From: Limnoperna fortunei | Taxonomy: Eukaryota > Mollusca > Bivalvia > Mytilida > Modiolidae | Length of the DNA: 64,000 bases | Direction of reading: 5' to 3' | NCBI GenBank assembly: GCA_944474755.1 | Contig: OX104114.1 | Location: forward strand, 22,591,220-22,655,219 | Shown here: piece after piece, positions 1-11,900 of the stretch | Position numbering within the stretch: position 1 is the stretch's first letter | Layout: each line of letters opens with the position of its first letter | The notes under the pieces: generated by a model | What the model was told of the DNA's origin: nothing | Databases searched by the model: none | The model's input: only the letters and a program-made list of their open reading frames with translations | Position numbers and translations under genes: made by a program

Positions 1-1798
1 TCTTTATCTGGTCTAAAGCTTAATAGAAGCAAAACAGTGGGAATTTGGATAGGGAGGCTTAAACATTGCAAGGACAAGGTAGAAGGGATAAATTGGGAAG
101 AAAGTGCTATAAAAACTTTAGGTATGTACTTTGGACATAATAAACTCGAATGTGATAAACTAAATTGGGAAAGGAAAATTCAGCAAATAAAAATTATGCT
201 TCATTCTTGGGAAAAAAGAAATTTGTCAATGATTGGGAAAATATTGATAATAAAGTCATTAATTTTACCAAAACTTACATTTCTAGCAAGTTCCAGTTCG
301 GTCCCACATAAATATAAAAAAGAAATTGAATCGTGTTGTTTTAAATTTATTTGGAAAGGAAAACAAGATAAAGTCAAAAGAAGCACTATTACAAACAAGT
401 ACGAAAAGGGGGGTTTAAATATGATAGACTTCGATAGTTATTTTCAATCACTGAAAGCATCATGGGTAAAAAGACTTATAAACGGAAAGTTCGCAAATTG
501 GAAAATTATTCCAGCAAAATATTTCCGGAAATTCGGAAAAGATTGGCTAGTTTTTAACATGAACATAGACACCATTAAAAACCTTCCAAATCATGATAAA
601 ATTCCCGATTTTTACAGAGATGTAATTGCGTGTTGGATTAAAACAAGGGGAGGACAAGTAGGAACACCAAAATCTTTTAAAGATATAACAAAAACAAATC
701 ATTTGGGGAAATAAATTTATTAAAAATGGCCAAAAAACTATTATTTTTCATAAATGGATAAACAGCGGGCTAATATTCATAAATGATATTATAGATAAAG
801 AAGGCAAGGTGTCGAGTACTTTCATTTTTCAAAAATTAAATATAAAGACAAATTGGATTTCTGAATTCTCTACTTTAAAGAAAGCAATTCCAAAACATTG
901 GAGATCGTTGTTAACTGACAACAATTCTATTTATACAACTGTCAACTTTAAAAAAAATAAAATGATATGGAATTCTCAATGTGTCGACCCAAATTACCTG
1001 AATAATAAATCATTTTATTTATCATTAATCGACTTTAAAAATACTGAACCCGTCGGTGTCAAAAAATGGGTTAAACATTTACACTTTGAAAAAAAACCAA
1101 ATATGTCAGACGTTTATAAATTTATTTTCTATTTTTTACAGGAAAATAAATTTAAAGTTTTTCGATGGAAATTACTGCAATTTATTCTTCCAACAAAAAC
1201 ATTGCTTAAGGTTTGGAAAATTACTGAATCAAGTTTATGTAACTATTGTCAAATGGAAGAAGATTATGAACATTTTTTTATAACATGTAAATATTTATCA
1301 CCATTGTGGAACCAAGTTAAACATTTTTTTAAACAAAACAAATTCGAAATAAACATAACTCTGAATTATTTAGTGTTTGGATACAAACTGTTTGATGAGA
1401 CATATTATGACTTCAACTATGTTCTATCAATCTTAGCTTTTTCTATAGATAAAGCTTATTATATGTCAGAACAAAAAACAAAAATAATAGACGTGTATGA
1501 TTTGTTCGTCTGTGAGTTGCAATCAAGTTTAAATAATTACATGAAAAATATACTAGCAATTTGATTAATAATATTAGAAAGCATATTAATTGTTAGAGAT
1601 ATCATGTGATCTGTAAAACTGTAGTTATTATGTAATGCATGTAAACAGTGAAAATTTATTATTTCCATTATTTCTCTAGATATTTATCATATAATTTTCA
1701 CAGAATGGCATCAGTGGAACTTGGACGCTGATGCTTATATTGTAACAAGTGTATATGAAATAAAGGATAAGTTGTTCAAAAAAAAAAAAAAAAAAAAA
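1..1798 (+). mobile_element. LINE (L1/Tx1-like) 3' part with poly(A) tail
   Basis: This is the C-terminal part of a non-LTR retrotransposon reverse transcriptase, cut by the window edge. An open frame (about 37-714) reads from the end of the RT palm into the thumb, with typical segments such as LSMIGKILIIKSLILPKLTF and KGGLNMIDF. A second frame (about 703-1564) continues the same protein through a cysteine/histidine zinc knuckle (CNYCQMEEDYEHFFITC) that is usual near the C-terminus of L1-like ORF2. The frame changes at about 700-712, so the copy is dead. After the stop at 1562-1564 come about 200 bp of 3' UTR and an A-run at 1778-1798, which marks the 3' end. The clade assignment is by eye only. 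Confidence 0.85.
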
Positions 1799-1826
1799 GA
1801 TAAAACCTTTTTTCATAAATAAGATC

Positions 1827-2093
1827 GGGGCCTCGGTGGCCGAGTGGTCAAGGTAGTTCGTCTACTATTGATCACGTGGTCTGTCAACACTGAGATTGCG
1901 GGTTCGATTCTCACTGCAGGCAGGGTGTACTCGACTCCAATCTTAATTGACAAGGATTGCCAGTTTTCCTACCGCAGGTCGGGGGTTCTCTCTGGGTACT
2001 CCGGCTTCCTCCCCCAATAAAAACTGGACGCCATGAAATAGCTGAAAAATTGCTGAAAGTGGCGTTAAAACACCATTCAAACAAACAAACATC
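1827..2093 (+). mobile_element. tRNA-derived SINE (Meta-type), full length with target-site duplication
   Basis: The 5' part is tRNA-like: a box-A-like TGGCCGAGTGGTCAAGG is followed about 50 bp later by a box-B GGTTCGATTCTC, the layout of a serine/leucine-type tRNA promoter. The 3' part (GGGTACTCCGGCTTCCTCCC, then AATAAAAACTGGACGCCATG and the GCTGAAAGTGGCGTTAAAAC core) matches my memory of the bivalve Meta-domain SINEs, and it ends in a CAAA-type tail. Near-identical 14-bp direct repeats (1814-1827 and 2090-2103, one mismatch, core AATAAGATCG) flank it as the target-site duplication. This is a SINE and not a functional tRNA, because the tRNA-like part runs straight into the conserved 3' body. 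Confidence 0.9.
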
Positions 2094-2453
2094 AATAAGA
2101 TCGAGATATTGTCGAGACATTTCCATGAAGAAATGGATTATTTTCTTCCACACATAGAACATTGTTGAGATAAGTTAGTTTTTAACACTGATTATTACTT
2201 GATTAAATTAACTCAGAAGTAAATTATTAGTAAATTGATACATGTGAGCTGTCTTACTCACTTTCTGTTTTTGTGCGTGTGTGTTTTTCGCTTTGTAAGT
2301 TTGTCTCAATCCGGATTTGGTATCGTCTCTTAACTTTCATCCGTTGTTGTTCATTTGTTTTCTTGCTATTTCTCTTTTCAAGTTAGGCAGAATTTTACTG
2401 CCGTTATAACCAGATGCATCGTCGGAAACCCACGTTCGGTCGCGTTCTAGCTT

Positions 2454-2707
2454 TGCTAGCACTTACCGACCGTGGGTACACTTGATATTTTATCGTTTTC
2501 ATGAATATTCATTATAATTTAATTATCCAATGGGAAGGACGCTTATTGGATGAAAAATAAATTATCCGAAACTACGCATGTTATGCCTTTTTTTATTAGT
2601 TGTCACGCTTTACCGGAAGTAAAAGCAACCAATCAAAATAGGACGTTTAATAATCTTGAAAACGAGAAAATATCTACAAGTGTGCCCACGGTCGGTAAGT
2701 GGTAGCA
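2454..2707. mobile_element. MITE-like inverted-repeat element
   Basis: Two arms of about 47-50 bp (2454-2500 and 2658-2707) are inverted copies of each other with a few differences, sharing TGCTA.CACTTACCGACCGTGGG. They enclose about 157 bp of AT-rich DNA with no ORF. The layout is that of a short non-autonomous TIR element. I could not define a target-site duplication, so the family is unknown. Confidence 0.6.
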
Positions 2708-4240
2708 GACTATTTTCCGACACGATTCAGCTGTCTTCTTCATTTTGTGGAATTACGTCATGTAGTAACATCGGACCAAAAGTAGGAGAATTTCCAGACT
2801 GATTTCTACACAGACAAATAGAATGAGTATGGTTGGAGAATGTTTGGACTGTAACTACCCAGAACATATAGAATGAGTATACCTCTTCCTCTTCCCTTGC
2901 CATTTCTTTTTTATTAAACATGTTAAAAAAATATCCGTTTCGTTTGTGCACGCAGGTGCATCGTTGCGTAAATGGTAGCTACGCCACTGTTACATTTACC
3001 TTCCCAAGATGCAACACGCCGTTCTGTTTCGGGTTTACCAATGTTTGTCATGTAGTAAACGTAATTAAAAAGAGATACGAATGTTAATTAATACACAACG
3101 CACAGCGGTTCATTACAAACGGCAATAACTATCATCGCGTATCAATAGTGATCGATCTTAAACACTAAACCGATAAAAAAATGGTTTCACAGTTGAAAAA
3201 TATCAAGACTGACCACGGCTGATGATATATGCCACTTCTTTTGGAGATCAAAGTGCCAGGAGTGCTTCACTTCAGCTCTGCTACATTATGAGTAATGGGA
3301 CTAAATTCGTACCCTTGAGAAAATAAAAAAGCGATGGTACGATTATTCGTTCTATTTTCAAGTATGTGAACAATAGTTACTATAGGCAATTATGAAGTTT
3401 TTATTAATTTTAATAATCTTTTTTTAAACCTCTCAAAAAAATGAATGCAACTGAATATTATGATGGATATTGAGATGAAATCAAGGATCTGTGATAATTA
3501 TTACCTTAAGACTATTTACTGGTTGTGGATGCAGGAGAGCCTTAGTGTCTTCGACCCCGCGAGTGTATTGATGACCAAAATGAGTTTTCTGTTGCGATAT
3601 TAAAGCTGGTATATTTAAAACATTTTAATGATTAGATAAAACATTTATGACATTTTTTGTTTAAATAAAGTATATTTTATTGTTAAGTCTATTACATCCA
3701 ATATTTTTATTTACTTAATAATTAGTACTAACATTACTTCACAGATCATTTCATAGATGTAACTTGGGCATATAATGTTGTAATTTGTTCATGATTTTGA
3801 ATAAATCGAAAAATCCTTTAATCCCTTACCTAGAACATAGTTTGTGACTTTCTAGATAAATGAGTACAAGAAAAACAAGCTTTAGATGTCTTTTGCTATT
3901 AACTTCAGCTTTGGTCTTTAACCATGCAATACCGACACAATCCTTTCCTCTTATTTTGTTGCTTAAGCTTTGTTTTACCGTGACTTAAATGATCGTAATG
4001 GGAATGCCAACGGGTGTATAATTATAGGCAGGCACTGCTTACGCATCTTAAATGCTTGAATATATACCCATGAGTTTTATTGGTTAGGGTATACTTACTT
4101 CATGTTTGTAGTTTTTTTGTTTCTTGTTGTTTGTCTGCATGTGGATTTGTTAGCTCTTATGACTCTCAGCTCTAGTTGTTCGTTAGGTTTCCTTGATATT
4201 TGTCTTATGATATCTTCTAATCGCAGCTTTGGGAGTTATG
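2708..4240. other. AT-rich non-coding stretch
   Basis: I see no credible gene, RNA or complete element here. The short open frames have no recognisable protein features. Confidence 0.5.
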
Positions 4241-4613
4241 TCTCCAAAACAAAGTTGTGTGAGACATATTGCTTTTTGTAGCGTTCCTTCTTAGTCAACT
4301 TTTGACATTTTCAAAATGACCGCCTTTGAAAATGAAAATATATTTCTTAGATCTCTGGAATGAGGAGAGCGATTTCAAATGATAGAATTTAATACCCGGA
4401 GCAATTTAGCGAAAAACATTTGACGCAAATACCGCCACTTTGTAAAGAGGGCCATTTTACCACATTCTTCTAAAAAGGAAACTTTTTAATATTTCAACAA
4501 AATTTGACGTGTTAAGATTTTAGTGACCAGAGTTGAATGGTATACTATCCAAGGCTGACTCTGGGCCGTTTTGTGAGACATATGGGTTCACATCTCAACA
4601 CAGTAATTACTAG
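4241..4613 (+). mobile_element. Degenerate Helitron-like repeat
   Basis: It starts with a decayed form of the TCTCCCAAACGAAG...GAGACATATTG head seen in the 52-60 kb repeats. Its body has AAAATG-ACCGCC and GGCCATTTTACC words. It ends with GTGAGACAT, an eroded hairpin (TCTCAACACAG) and CTAG at 4610-4613, the same tail order as the younger copies. The assignment rests on that shared layout. Confidence 0.5.
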
Positions 4614-5668
4614 GTGCTTGTTTTCCAATAGACACGCTTTTAACATGCCATAAAACTAGTTTGAACCCACTATTTCTTTTGTAATGCCTGTACCAAGTTA
4701 GGACAATTGCAATTTTTTTTAATTATTGGTTCTCAAAATCACGGTTTCTTCGACATTGATTTGTGGATTGTCTTTTATCACAATTTCCGGGGAAATCAGT
4801 TATTTGTTATTACCTTCATCGAAACTTTATTCAATTTTTTTACCTAAATAAACCGCACGAAAACAGACATACTCAAGCTTGGTCACCCGTTTCACTATAC
4901 AAATGCTATGACCAGTTTCCGGTCATTTCGAGCTAATGTGTTTGGTTGCCTAGTATATTCCGAAATATTACAACTGAAATGTTTGCGATCATCCATTGCT
5001 CAATTGTGCTAACATGCTTTGCCTATAGTTTGTGAAGACCTTAATCTATATTCAAAAATTCATGACAATAGTTAAAATGTTTAAGTGAGCTAAAATTCTT
5101 TGTTTTATTAAGTTGGCTTATAGTCAATAAATAATGAAAATAGGTAATAGGTACCTATTGAGCTAAGAAAATTTTTTCTCTACTGTGTGAATTATGTATT
5201 TATTTCAATAACATGATCACCAATCCAGTCAGGATTCGTTTTGTCCCTTAATGCGCACAAGGTGGGATATTTTTAAGAGAGGAGATCCGCGCAATAACAG
5301 CAGACGTCACTTATATAGGCGTCCATGGGATGCGTTCTGCTTTGTATTTGAGGGTTCGTAAATTTTAACAAGGCAGGAGTTGGATACCAAGTGGCGACCT
5401 TACTAATATAGGCATTCAGGGGATGTGCTATGCTTTGGTTTTGTGCTTTTATAAATTCTTACAAGGTAGGAGTTGGTTGCTATGTGTAAAACCCAAATGT
5501 CATTAATATTGTCTAGGTTTTGTAAATTTGGAATCAGTTATTAAACTGATACAATGAATAACACTAAAAAAAATACTCTTGATAATACAAGAACGTACAG
5601 ATGATTTAATTAAAACCCTATTAAGTAATGTTACACAATTTATAACAGAAAAGAGTTACTGAACATTT
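4614..5668. other. Non-coding stretch downstream of P450 gene A
   Basis: No gene is visible. At about 5300-5490 a segment is roughly repeated twice (ATATAGGC, then GGG-ATG, then AAATTYT-ACAAGG-AGGAGTTGG), which is a degenerate tandem duplication. Confidence 0.45.
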
Positions 5669-5674
5669 TTTATT
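5669..5674 (-). terminator. Candidate poly(A) signal of P450 gene A
   Basis: AATAAA on the minus strand, about 100 nt after the stop codon of gene A. Another AATAAA almost overlaps the stop codon and is too close to be the likely signal. Confidence 0.4.
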
Positions 5675-5774
5675 CATCACGCTTCCACGGTATAGTAAAA
5701 TACGTATTGTTAGATTTCAATGTTATTTCGTAATTTCCAAGGAAAAACTACATGTATACGTAATCCGATTTATT

Positions 5775-5956
5775 TTACCGCCTAGAAACTGCTCTAAATT
5801 TGAACAAGGCTGGAGAGAAGGTTATGCCACAGACTCCTTTTATTGGTGGTGCATCCTCATTTTCCGCTGGACAGAATTCAAATCTCTGAACCATAGAAGT
5901 AAGATATAAAAATAGTTCCATTCTAGCAAGAGATTCTCCAAGGCAAACTCTTCGTC
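5775..5956 (-). CDS. P450 gene A exon 4 (heme-cysteine exon)
   Basis: It is 182 bp after the acceptor TTCTACAG and encodes [20 protein letters not shown] and the C-terminus, with a TAA stop at 5775-5777. The previous frame runs past the donor into a false ending, so this exon is easily missed. Confidence 0.9.
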
Positions 5957-8900
5957 CTGTAGAAAAAGAAATTAAAAAAATAAACTCAAGTTTTAATTAG
6001 ATACATTCATGTAACAAACATATTTAAGTTCATTAACTTCAGTAGTTAGTATTTTGTAGCACTCATTTTTTGAGAGAAAACAATCACAAAACAGAGAAGA
6101 TTAGAGATCACTAGTCCTTGCCCTATGTGCCTCCGGGCATGACAAGGACTAGGTAGGTAGTTAGGTAGCAAACTTCCTGGATGCCTTAGTAGATCTTCGA
6201 ACAGTACAAGTTATCTGAATAAGAAATATATGAGACTGTAATTATACCTTGTATGATTTTTAAAATTGTTTCACATGCATTAATTCATCTGAATATGCGT
6301 ATTTAATTAGTTGTAATTGTAATCAAAATTTGGTAACTCCATATTCCCTTTAAATTTAATTGTCTTACTACTGACTTTTTAAGTCCTAAAATAGTTAGTC
6401 AACTTTGAATTATAACAATAAAACAAACCTAACGAAAACGTCAATACATTTTCTTGCCCACACACTCTTCCATCTGCATCAAGAAAACGTTCTGGCTTGA
6501 ATTCATTGCTTTGTGGGAACAATTTCTCATCATGAGCAACAGAGTCCAACACTGGGAATATAACCGAGTTCTTGGGAAATTTATAACCATTAAATACAAT
6601 TTCCTCCATTACGCAGTGGGGAACTGAAAATGGCAGTATATTCCCAAGGCGGAGTGATTCCAGTATGACGGCTTCACAGTACGGTAGATTAGGCTTGTCC
6701 GACAAGCAAGGGAGTCGTCCATTCCCTACTACATCGTCAATTTCTTTTCTCATTTTGTTTTGAACTTCCCTATTATTCAGTAAGTACACGATTGCCCATT
6801 TAATCGTTGTTGCTGTCGTCTCTGTTCCTCCTGCGAAGAGGTCCGCAATGACTGCTACCAACTGGTCCGCTTAAAATATACGTAATACAACCAATAACTA
6901 TGTTATTACAAATCGTGTGGATCTCTTATACATTTTTTAATCTGCATGCATTTGAACCAGGTCTAATTGGTTTGATTTTACCAACTACTTTAACTTTGAA
7001 CTTTTCCTCTGAAATTGTTACAATTTGGGTTTTTTTTATTTATATCATATTTTGTTATATTAGTCTTTTTTACGCCATTTTAGATGTTTAAATATGTGAT
7101 AAACGATAATTAGATGTAATTATATATATCGGTCCTGATATCATACCTGGATCTTTATTGGACCTCAGGCTTCCAGCCCTCGGTCTTGTATACAATCATT
7201 TGTATGGTTACAGGGCTGATATGAAAAATGCCATTTTATAATATATAATTATAACCTGCGCATACACTGCTGTTACCTGTGTATACCGTTATTACCTGTG
7301 TATACACTGTTATTACCTGTGTATACCCTGTTATTACCTTGTATACTATGTTATTACCTAAGTATACTCTGTTAATACCTTAGTATACAAGTTACTACAT
7401 GTGTGTAAACTGCTAATATAAGGCCGAATTTTACTACTATAATAATCCGATTTTAGTTAATATGTGATTTGTCGGATTAAGCTCTACAAGAAACTATGGT
7501 ACGATTATTCTGTGCATACACTGAAAATACATGTTTATACTGTCAGAACCTGTGTATACACTCTTAGTACTTGTACCCTACATGTTTTTAAATAAGGGTT
7601 CACTGTTATAACCCCTGTATATCCTGCTGTTATATAGGCATACACTATTATTACACATGTTTCCACGGTAATTACCTGTACATTACCTGCTTTTTCCATA
7701 AGCCCACACGATCATTACATTGTACCTGTCTATACACTATTTTCACCTGTGAAAACCCTGCTATTACATCTGTACGCACTGTTATAACCTGTGTATACAG
7801 TAAACGCTGTCCAAAAGATAAAAAGGAAAATTCTACACATTCCCTTTTAAAAAATGTAATATTCACCGATATGCTAGCGAGGTTAATATTATACAACTAA
7901 AGACCTTGATGTAGGTCGCTATCAGGATTTATCAGCCAGAGTAAATATGTAATATTCTGTTGAAGTAATGTATCTAGTGAATCCCTACAATTTGATTGGT
8001 TAATCAAGACGGTGATATATACCGTATTCCCTGTGAAACCACTGGGATATTGAAACCAGTTTCAAACTGACGTCTATTCATTGAATATTTTATTTGTTTT
8101 ACATAATATAAATAGTTAAACATAATAAAGATATCAAATATCGATTTTAAATACATGCATTTTACGGAATCTATCATCTCCGTCTGCGATTTGTCTTGAA
8201 ATTAACAAGGAAGATAACCGATAACTTGAAGTCTTCAAAATGGCAAACAAAGGCATTTGCATCGTACTTTGAAAGTGAAATTTATCATTAAAAGTTTAGC
8301 TGGGAATAAAAAGTCGTAAAAAAATAAAGGTTATAAGATTTAAAATGCCATAAAAAGTTTCGTTTGGAAGCTTAAATGTGTTGAATGGTAGGTTCTCCGA
8401 TAGTCGGGTGGTCCAAACTAAAGCATGAGAAATGTCTATACTAAATGTTGACGTATGTTTTTGAGTGACAAATGAAAACTACTTAACGCGTATAGTCCAG
8501 CTTACGCTCATTTTGGACATCACAAAATGTGTAAATTGAATTCATCACTTTATTTTCCACAGTTATTTAGCGTTTTTAAATGCGGCGTATTTTTCAGTGT
8601 GATGAGCAATTTTCTATAGTAAAGTTTGACCTAAATTACAACGGAAGTGTATGTTTGGAAGAGTCCATTGTCGTCTCTTCGAAATTCTTCTGGTAATATC
8701 GTCTGCAGTTTAGGCGGGAAAATCCTCGCGGTTTGTCCGAATACCACTGAACGTTACGAAAGCAGATGATCTTTTTGAAAACAACGCGAGGTCCCTGTAG
8801 AAACTCAAATGGCTGACTTCCTATGTAAAATTCCCGTAGCAAATGTCAAGGACGATTTGGAACTTGTCAATAACAAAGGCATCTATTATGTTATTCGGGA

Positions 8901-11900
8901 TCTTCACAGGGGATACGGGTTCATATTCCCTGTCTGTATTCTATATTCCCTTCGCCTCCGGCTCAGGGAATATAAAACACAGACAGGGAATATGAACCCG
9001 TATCCCCTGTGAAGATCCTGAATAACATAATATTCACCGAGCCGCTAGGCGAGGTGAATATACATTTTTGAGCGCTGATAAATCCTGATAATGACCGTAT
9101 ATCAAAGTAATTAATTGTTTTATTACATGAATAAAACCACAATCTCCCTTAAACAGAAAATGCTTTTTCTACAGGAGCACCTGCTCAAATTTTGTAATTG
9201 TTGGGATGCTTATTACCCTTGATATTTTTTATTTGATGCCGCATTTTGATATAAATTTGATGATAATCCTGAAATTCCAGCATGTCAAGTTTCAAATATT
9301 AAGAAGAGTATATGAAACAATAATTAAAGTTTATTTTTATTTTTTAGCAGTCATGTAAAACCAGCATTGGAACTGGCATCTTGACACTTTTGGAACTTGC
9401 AGAAATACATTTCTGACTAGATATATTTCGATTCCTTCATATTCATAATATCCATTTCAAAATTGAAGTCATCAGTATTAAAATCTAGATCTGATACCAA
9501 TGAATTGTACTCGGAGTCAGACAATGGCATAAAATCAGAATTAGCTAAGTCAATATTTTCTTTGTTTTCCAATTCAATCACATTTTCATTTGAATTTGGT
9601 TTTTTAGATTTGGAACATAATGTTTCAGAGATAGTCTCAGACATTTTCGTTAAATAGCTGGTGCCGTATATCCTGTGTATGTTTTTAACGATGTCTCTGA
9701 CTTGTGTCCAGTAACGCTTGTAATATGACGACTCGGGAACTCATTACTATCTAAAATGTGGACGGTCGTTGATCTTAGACTGTGATTTGTGTGACGCTTT
9801 GATAACCCAGCCTTCTCACTTATCAAAGGCACCATCCCACCAATCGAGTTGTGTCCAACAGGTTGATTTGCATACCACAAGTCGGAGTTGCCAGATTTCA
9901 CTGGGCGCTGGAATAGTCTATCACATTAAGGGTTAAGTCTGTGAATGATTTCAAAGTGCATCTGGGTCATCTGAAATGTAAACATGATACAAGAACATAG
10001 TATTTTCTATTAATCTAAATCAAAAATCAAGATTTAGATGTGCACATTTATTAAAAAAACAAATATTACATTTCTAGATATTTTGCCTGTAATGTGTGTG
10101 TGTTTTATATATTGCTTTTGTTAACAATAGTATATATTTGTTACTCATGCTTCATGATGAAAAATAAAATACTAGTACCGTTGGTTTATTAATTTATTGG
10201 AATAAAAATTACTACACAGAATATTTACTGCACAAGGTCACATAATGTCAACATGTGTATATAAAGCCACATTTTTCGATTATTTCAATATTTGCAAGGT
10301 TTTTATTGTTGTTTTTCATCAAAGATTCTATAGTAAAGATTTATTTGAAAATATCGAAGAAATAATATCTGGGTTACTGCGAATGATGCTGACTTGGACT
10401 AATATACAACAAGACATTGAACGTGTAATATAAAATAAACAAACTTACCACTTCTTGCATACATTCTTCCTTGGGCAGAGTTAGGATCAACCTGGTGATT
10501 ATTTGTTTGTTCGTCTTTCGTAAATACAGGAAAACTTTCCCATCGGCATCTGTTGTAGCAGCGAAATCACTTGAGCCCCAGTCACATTAGAGCTTACGAC
10601 CACTTAAGACCAGTTGACGATCACCAGTGACCTCTGGTCGCGAAGAATCTTTAAAAAGTCTTACGACGGTCATCGGTGATCTTCGACAGTCGCAGGTTAT
10701 CTTATTAAGGTCCCACGACCAATTTCAGTCGCAGAGAGGTTTTTGAGCTTGCACAAAAACCTCCTTGCGATCAAACAGGTCGCTAGTGATCTTATAAGGT
10801 CTTAGGCTGTCGCACGATCGTCGTTCGAAAGTCTGTAATAATCTTCAACTGGTCGGCGCCGATGTCCTTGTCCCTCGGTCGCAGGTAGTCTTTCCAAAGT
10901 CTTAAGATCATCGTGCGATTAGTAGTGACTTGTCTTACGACCACCCACGATTACAAATGACAATTAGCGACTTCTCTACGATAAATTGCAACCATCGTAC
11001 GATCGTCAGAGACTAGTTAAAGATTTCCTGTGACAAGACACAGACCACGTGACATTATTAGTCACTGATAGTCTTGAGTAGTATTTAGTAATCGTGCGAT
11101 GGTCTTACGACAAGTTGTCGTACGATTGTCAATAACTGGTCGTACGATAATCGCGGTAGTAAATTTTTCTGCGCAAAGAGGGTTTGGTCGCAGACAAATT
11201 AATCGCCGATGATCGTCGGTTTTACGCGTCGCCGGTGGTCGCAAGTAATCGTGAGCTCTAGTGTGACTGGGCCTTTACTCTCAAATTAGCAATATTCTCC
11301 CGTCCACGTCGACCAAAGTATAAAAGAATGTCAAATTCTTTCTGCTGCAACCGGACATTATCTGTTAGGTCAAAATAGTCATACATCTTTTTAAAATCAT
11401 GATCTTCAATTGGCGGAAAGTGTTCAATTCCATCCTTTCCGTCTTTTTTCAAGGCAACTAGTACTATTGAATACAGCTGCTTTAAACTGTTTTTTAGATT
11501 TCGTAAACGCTGCATCATTTATTATATCTTTGTCCTTTGACACTGACAAATGTCTCTGTATACCATATCTAAGAGAATAAAAACTAGTTTTTGGTACTTC
11601 TGTCCATTCTCTTGGCGAACTTAAAATCTACTCAGAATGTTGTCAAGTTCCTCATTTGTGAAGTCCTCAAAATTTTTGTCGAGATTTTTAGATTTCAGAT
11701 AGGTTCTAAAGGTACTCACTGCAAACTTCGTCGCTTTCTGCAATCTAATTAAAATTATATCTTCACTTGGCTCCCCCCTTTTTGCTATTGTCGCTTCACG
11801 GCGACAATAGCAAAAGGGGGAAGCCGGGTGAAGATATAATTTTAATTAGATTGCGCTGTCTGTGTATTTTTTGCATCCTTATATTTTCAATGAGTTTTTT

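Noticed and set aside
1831..1920. Possible tRNA-Ser/Leu gene
   Set aside because: The box A/B sequence continues into the conserved SINE body and recurs in four other SINE copies with target duplications, so it is a SINE head.
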